Shown: positions 60,246 to 64,000 of the stretch, piece after piece
How the letters are laid out: each line of letters begins with the position of its first letter
Numbering within the stretch: the stretch's first letter is position 1
NCBI RefSeq assembly: GCF_035712445.1
Contig: NZ_DASTAT010000108.1
Span: 1-64,000 of the forward strand
Direction: 5' to 3'
Length of the DNA: 64,000 nt
Origin: Oligoflexus sp.
GTDB lineage: Bacteria > Bdellovibrionota_B > Oligoflexia > Oligoflexales > Oligoflexaceae
Notes under the pieces: model-generated
Database searches by the model: none
What the model was told of the DNA's origin: nothing
Seen by the model: only the letters and a program-made list of their open reading frames with translations
Translations under genes and position numbers: made by a program

Positions 60246-61322
60246 ATGTTTGAAATCAATCCCCGATTGAAGCAGCCGAGTCCCACGAGCGAAGGCGACG
60301 TCAGCCAGTTCGTGGCCACACATTACACCAACTGGAAGGCTGGCCTTTCGTTCGATGCCCCCCTGCCTCTTTCACGACAGATGCCCGCGATCGTTGCCGT
60401 GGGAGGCGGCAAAGGTGGTGTGGGTAAGAGTATAGTGAGCGCCAACCTCGCGGCGACCCTGGCCCAGTTCGGCTACCGCGTGCTGGTCGTCGACCTTGAC
60501 CTTGGCTGTTCCAACCTACACAGTCATTTCGGGGTGTCGATGCCCAAGCGCAGCCTCGTCGACTTCCTGATCACGAAAAACGCAGCCTTCCGCGATGTGA
60601 TCCTGCCGGCTCCTGTGCAGGGGGTGGCCTTTGTCGCGGGTGGACGGGAAGAGGCCTGGGCGGAATATCTGGATCAGCCGACCGAATACCTGCTTCCGCT
60701 TTGGCAGGCACTGCTGGCCAGCCGTCAGCAGTTCAAAGTGGACATTATCGTCCTGGATTTGGGGGCAGGCACCCATCGCCACACGATGGATTTTTTCTCG
60801 GCCGCCCACCTTGGACTCGTGACGGTGCTGCCCGAGCCCACGTCGATCGAAAATGCTTATGTATTTTTTAAGATGACCCTTTGGAAGTTGATAGACAACC
60901 TTGGCTATCGGCAGAAGCAGGTCGAGGTCGCCCAGGATATCAAAGCGGCCCTGTCGTCCATGGCCGGCAGTACCTTGACCAGCGGCTACGCGAGCTGTCT
61001 GAAGGAACTGCAACGGTCCTATCCGCAATTTATTCAGGATCTGCAGAAGGTCATCCAAGCGCGCTGTCTCGGGATCGTCGTCAATCAAACCCGCGACCAG
61101 GGTGATATTGATCTGGGCTCTTCCATGGAGCATATCTGTCAAAAGTACTTTGGATTGCCCACGCGCTACCTCGGCTATCTCAACTACGATGAAGCCGTGC
61201 TGAAGTCTTTGAAAAATCGTCGTTTGCTTGTTTCCGATTTTCCTCATAGTATGATTGCTAAACGCCTCTCAGTCGCAGCGGCTCAATCCCTGAAAATTTT
61301 AGGAATGCAACGGAGAAATTGA
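60246..61322 (+). CDS. MinD/ParA-type ATPase (FlhG-like)
   Basis: 358 residues; AGGATGGG lies just before the ATG. A 50-residue N-terminal tail leads to the deviant Walker A GGGKGGVGKS, then VVDLDLGCSNLHSHFG and LDLGAGTHRHTMDFF, with the switch and Walker B elements. C-terminal residues are helical (NRRLLVSDFPHSMIAKRL). The sequence is nearer to FlhG/MinD-like ATPases than to plasmid ParA. It is joined to the next gene by TGATG, and that partner has a J-like domain and an HTH, so together they may control positioning or expression of a polar or surface structure. The partner logic is inferred. Confidence 0.88.
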   Translation: MFEINPRLKQPSPTSEGDVSQFVATHYTNWKAGLSFDAPLPLSRQMPAIVAVGGGKGGVGKSIVSANLAATLAQFGYRVLVVDLDLGCSNLHSHFGVSMPKRSLVDFLITKNAAFRDVILPAPVQGVAFVAGGREEAWAEYLDQPTEYLLPLWQALLASRQQFKVDIIVLDLGAGTHRHTMDFFSAAHLGLVTVLPEPTSIENAYVFFKMTLWKLIDNLGYRQKQVEVAQDIKAALSSMAGSTLTSGYASCLKELQRSYPQFIQDLQKVIQARCLGIVVNQTRDQGDIDLGSSMEHICQKYFGLPTRYLGYLNYDEAVLKSLKNRRLLVSDFPHSMIAKRLSVAAAQSLKILGMQRRN

Positions 61323-62152
61323 TGAACGAACAGCTTGGGTCGGAATTCAAACCATCGAAGCTGCAGAGCCAAGGCAAGTCCGGGCTCGGACCGTCGTACT
61401 ATGAAGTTTTGGATGTCGCGCCTAACTCCAGTCGACTGCAGATTCGCGAAGCCTATATAAGGCTGCGGAGTACATATTCCTCGGGCAGCCATGCGCTTTA
61501 TTCTTTGGTGTCGGATGAAGAGGCGCGTGACGCCCTCGATAAGATCGAAGAGGCCTATCGCGTGCTCGATGATGAAACGCAGCGCAAGGACTACGATGTC
61601 TCGATCGGCCTTGTGAAAGAACCCCCCCAGCGGTCCCATGGTGCAGAATTTTTCGGCGACAATGCTGATGGAACCCCCTCACGTCTGGGTGGCATCCGTG
61701 CGCCGGATAGTATGAAAGACAGCTTCAGAGGCGACCTGGGTGGTGATTCGGAGAACTGGCAGGACGAACCTGCGCGGACCGCTCCGCGGCGCCCCGTAAC
61801 GTTTGGCAAGATCAAGAAAGCCGCGACGCGGGCCACTGACCCCGATGTTTTAGCCTCCATGCAGGCCATCATCGCGAAGCCCCAATCCTTTGATGGCAAG
61901 GGTTTGGTGCAACTCCGCGAGATCGTAGGCATCGACCAGGCCGAGATTCAGGAGCGAACCAAAATTTCGATCGAATACATTAAGGCCATGGAAAATAACG
62001 ACTTTCAAAAGTTGCCTTCTCTCGTGTATGTTAGGGGCTTTCTGAAGATCTACCTGCAGTACTTGGGGCTTCCCGAGGCCGGCACGCTGATCGAGGCCTA
62101 CACGGAGAAATACAACCATTGGCGCGAGACAACCCGACCCAATTCATACTGA
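61322..62152 (+). CDS. J-domain-like plus RodZ-type HTH protein
   Basis: About 276 residues from ATG 61322; GGAG lies 6 bases upstream. Residues about 25-100 match a DnaJ domain (YYEVLDVAPNSSRLQIREAYIRLR ... KIEEAYRVLDDETQRKDYD, quoted in two parts) but the HPD tripeptide needed to stimulate DnaK is replaced in the loop (STYSSGS). The middle is a charged linker. The C-terminus (about 185-260) is a RodZ-type helix-turn-helix: LREIVGIDQAEIQERTKISI, EYIKAMENNDF and VYVRGFLKIYLQYLG. No membrane helix follows. Coupled to the ParA-like gene upstream, it overlaps the start of the pseudouridine synthase gene by 34 bp. Confidence 0.82.
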   Translation: MNEQLGSEFKPSKLQSQGKSGLGPSYYEVLDVAPNSSRLQIREAYIRLRSTYSSGSHALYSLVSDEEARDALDKIEEAYRVLDDETQRKDYDVSIGLVKEPPQRSHGAEFFGDNADGTPSRLGGIRAPDSMKDSFRGDLGGDSENWQDEPARTAPRRPVTFGKIKKAATRATDPDVLASMQAIIAKPQSFDGKGLVQLREIVGIDQAEIQERTKISIEYIKAMENNDFQKLPSLVYVRGFLKIYLQYLGLPEAGTLIEAYTEKYNHWRETTRPNSY

Positions 62153-63159
62153 CCGCAGAAGGTGCCGCTGGCAGCCGGCTTGATGCTTATTTGGCTCAGG
62201 CCCTGCCGCGATTCAGTCGTTCGGCGCTGCACCGGCTGATCAAAGCCGGTGATGTGCGCGTGAACGGTGCTCCCGCCAAAGCCAGCTATAGGGTGGAAGA
62301 CGGCGACAAGCTGGAACTTCTGAACCTGCCCCCGGAAATGGAAAAAGCGGAAGACCTTGTTCCGACTCCCATGCCCCTCAGCATCCTTTACGAAGACGCT
62401 GCACTCATCGTCATCAACAAGCCGGCTGGACTCATCGTGCACCCAGGTGCGGGAACACGCGGCAAGCCCACGCTCGTTGCGGCTGTGCTGGCCCATCTTG
62501 GTTTGCAAAGGGCCGAGGACCTGCCGGGTGAAGTGGATCGCCCCGGTGTCGTTCACCGCCTGGATAAGGACACGTCCGGCGTCATCGTGCTCGCAAAAAC
62601 CGCGTCGGCGCATCGGCATCTGGCCGCTCAATTCAAGAACAAGACCAACCTTCGTGAGTACGTGACCCTTTTGAATGGGGCCATGGATCAGGAAGAGATT
62701 GAGATTGAAAGCTACCTTTACCGCGACCCCCGCAATCGCACCCGCTTTGCTTCGATGAGCATGGAAGATTATCTCCTGAAGCAGAACGAAGGTATGGAGC
62801 TGGAGTCGTATCGTTACGCGAAAACCAATTTCTCGGCGCGCAAAGTCTATGGCCGCAAGCTGACCCTGGCTCTGGTGCGACTCACGACGGGTCGTACGCA
62901 CCAGATTCGGGTGCACGCCAAGGCCCTCGGCTGGCCTGTGGTCGGAGATGCGGTGTACGGTCCGGAAGTGGTGCGGCTGCCCCCAACCTTTCCCGAGCCC
63001 ATCCGTCAGGCTGTGGAAGATGTCTCCCGTCAGCTTTTGCATGCCAGGAGGCTTGGTTTCGAGCATCCGGAAACCGGGCAGAAAATGGCTTTTGAAGCTC
63101 CTATACCTCAGGATTTCCGCGCTGTGTTAGAATTATTGGAAAAGCATAGGGATCAGTGA
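62119..63159 (+). CDS. RluD-like 23S rRNA pseudouridine synthase
   Basis: 346 residues from TTG 62119, 10 bases after GGAG. An S4 RNA-binding domain at the N-terminus (SRSALHRLIKAGDVRVNG) is followed by the RluA-family catalytic domain: INKPAGLIVHPG, VVHRLDKDTSGVIVLAKT with catalytic Asp in HRLDKDTSG, and LTTGRTHQIRVHAKALGWPVVGD. RluD modifies U1911, U1915 and U1917 in helix 69 of 23S rRNA; an insert near residues 195-225 is longer than in E. coli, so the exact target is uncertain. Confidence 0.92.
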   Translation: MARDNPTQFILTAEGAAGSRLDAYLAQALPRFSRSALHRLIKAGDVRVNGAPAKASYRVEDGDKLELLNLPPEMEKAEDLVPTPMPLSILYEDAALIVINKPAGLIVHPGAGTRGKPTLVAAVLAHLGLQRAEDLPGEVDRPGVVHRLDKDTSGVIVLAKTASAHRHLAAQFKNKTNLREYVTLLNGAMDQEEIEIESYLYRDPRNRTRFASMSMEDYLLKQNEGMELESYRYAKTNFSARKVYGRKLTLALVRLTTGRTHQIRVHAKALGWPVVGDAVYGPEVVRLPPTFPEPIRQAVEDVSRQLLHARRLGFEHPETGQKMAFEAPIPQDFRAVLELLEKHRDQ

Positions 63160-63203
63160 CTTCATTTCTGAAGTCGGACAATCTCCGCCAAGGACGGGAC
63201 TTT

Positions 63204-64000
63204 ATGTATCGCCGAATTCTGAGTCTTGCATTGAGCCTCTGTGGTCTGGGATTCATAGCGAACCAGGGCCGGGCTGACGAAGCCCACGTTTCCGCGGAAA
63301 GCATTCGAGTCAAAGCCCAACGGGAGATGGTGTTCCTGTTGGTCGACAAAGCGAAGCTGACCGCCGATCTGATGACCATGCCCGAAGACAATCAGCAGCC
63401 GGAGCATCTTATTTCCTTCAAGATTGCCATTGGCAAGGAAGAGGGAGATAAGCAAAAGGTCGGTGACAATCGCACGCCCGAGGGCATCTACTTCAGCCAG
63501 CGCATTCTGAACGGACGCAAGCTGGGTCGCAAGTATGGTCCTTTTGCGATTCCCATAGATTTCCCCAACCCCCTGGATCGTTTCCTCGGCAAAACCGGTT
63601 ACGGCATTTGGCTGCACGGTGTGGAAGCGGACCATCGCATCGATGCGGCCAAGGTCACCGAAGGCTGCGTGGCCTTTTACAATGCCGATATACAATCCCT
63701 GACCCAATGGCTGGTACCGGATCAATCCGTGGTCGTCATTGCCAAGGATGGATCACAGGTGAATCGCCCTGAAAACGTCGCAAAAGTGCGACAGCTGACC
63801 CAGGAATGGATTGATTCCTGGGCGAAGCGTGACATCGACCATTACATCAGCCTCTATCACGATAGCTTCAAGATGGATGGCAAGAACAAGCAAGCCTATT
63901 ACGAATACAAAAAGCGGGTCTTCGGTTCGTATAAGAACATGGACCTTGCAATGAACAACATTCGCGTCTTCACCCACGATCGCTATGCGGTGGCGGTGAT
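63204..64000 (+). CDS. L,D-transpeptidase (YkuD) with NTF2-like domain, cut by window
   Basis: The frame starts at ATG 63204 after GGACGGGA and stays open to the right edge (at least 265 residues). The signal peptide is LSLALSLCGLGFIANQGRA. Residues about 45-180 form a YkuD domain: VGDNRTPEGIYF, GYGIWLHG and TEGCVAF, with catalytic His in WLHG and Cys in EGCV. YkuD enzymes form 3-3 peptidoglycan cross-links or anchor lipoproteins. After it comes WIDSWAKRDIDHYISLYHDSF, the start of an NTF2/SnoaL-like domain often fused to periplasmic YkuD proteins. The C-terminus lies outside the window. Confidence 0.88.
   Translation, partial: MYRRILSLALSLCGLGFIANQGRADEAHVSAESIRVKAQREMVFLLVDKAKLTADLMTMPEDNQQPEHLISFKIAIGKEEGDKQKVGDNRTPEGIYFSQRILNGRKLGRKYGPFAIPIDFPNPLDRFLGKTGYGIWLHGVEADHRIDAAKVTEGCVAFYNADIQSLTQWLVPDQSVVVIAKDGSQVNRPENVAKVRQLTQEWIDSWAKRDIDHYISLYHDSFKMDGKNKQAYYEYKKRVFGSYKNMDLAMNNIRVFTHDRYAVAV

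Overview
The window looks like chromosomal DNA from a Gram-negative, diderm bacterium. It encodes many lipobox-type lipoproteins, a BamE/SmpA-like lipoprotein, periplasmic peptidoglycan hydrolases and a beta-barrel-like protein. Moderate GC, GTG/TTG starts with clear Shine-Dalgarno sequences, a TPR-Hpt-CheA-like kinase, a ParA plus J-domain/HTH pair and many secreted coiled-coil proteins fit a Bdellovibrionota/Oligoflexia-type or myxobacteria-like organism. That taxonomic guess is inference.

Region 1 (1-2250) is an accessory edge: a partial conserved protein, a small gene that appears frameshifted, and on the minus strand a secreted protein with a duplicated Cys-rich module. Region 2 (2532-28523) is the striking part: about 26 kb of plus-strand genes, almost every one with a Sec signal peptide or lipobox. 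Four paralogous lipoproteins share an N-terminal module of roughly 280 residues but carry different C-terminal domains (Cys-rich repeats, DUF1566/Lcl, and twice an Asp-box/Ycf48-like propeller). With them are a metzincin-like lipoprotein, four secreted helical proteins (one a 1270-residue coiled coil), a beta-helix-like lipoprotein, and a 2129-residue SpvB/FG-GAP/TcdB-mid/Rhs protein. The Rhs protein ends in a swappable, probably enzymatic, tip and is followed 3 bp later by a membrane-anchored candidate immunity protein. I read this as a Sec-exported, Tc/Rhs-like surface toxin apparatus. From 9741 to 28523 the genes are so tightly packed that a single transcript is likely.

Region 3 (28526-39349) is mixed housekeeping: a MepA-like LAS peptidase, a DUF6006-like and a DUF2999-like protein, a SCO1-type protein, a BamE-like lipoprotein, a molybdenum cofactor cluster (moaC-moaB fusion, moeA, moaD), a response regulator, a transglutaminase-elicitor-like lipoprotein, a DoxX protein, an M48-type lipoprotein and a secreted unknown. 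Region 4 (39350-48016, minus strand) holds a large Hpt-containing sensor kinase, a short GC-rich palindromic repeat array, ppiC-pheT-pheS with a terminator-like hairpin just before pheS, and an aspartate aminotransferase.

Region 5 (48558-54296) has a thioesterase, an OMP-like protein, rsmI, a VWA-like lipoprotein, a membrane-tethered LuxR-type regulator preceded by a perfect 11-bp inverted repeat, and a TMEM165/GDT1 family cation transporter under what looks like a yybP-ykoY manganese riboswitch with an overlapping terminator. Region 6 (54300-59326, minus) is a coupled sthA-moxR-DUF58-tgpA string. Region 7 (59484-64000) has a YciB/IspZ-like membrane protein, a MinD/ParA ATPase coupled to a J-domain/HTH protein, an RluD-type pseudouridine synthase and an L,D-transpeptidase that runs off the right edge. 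I saw no tRNA, rRNA, insertion sequence or CRISPR array.
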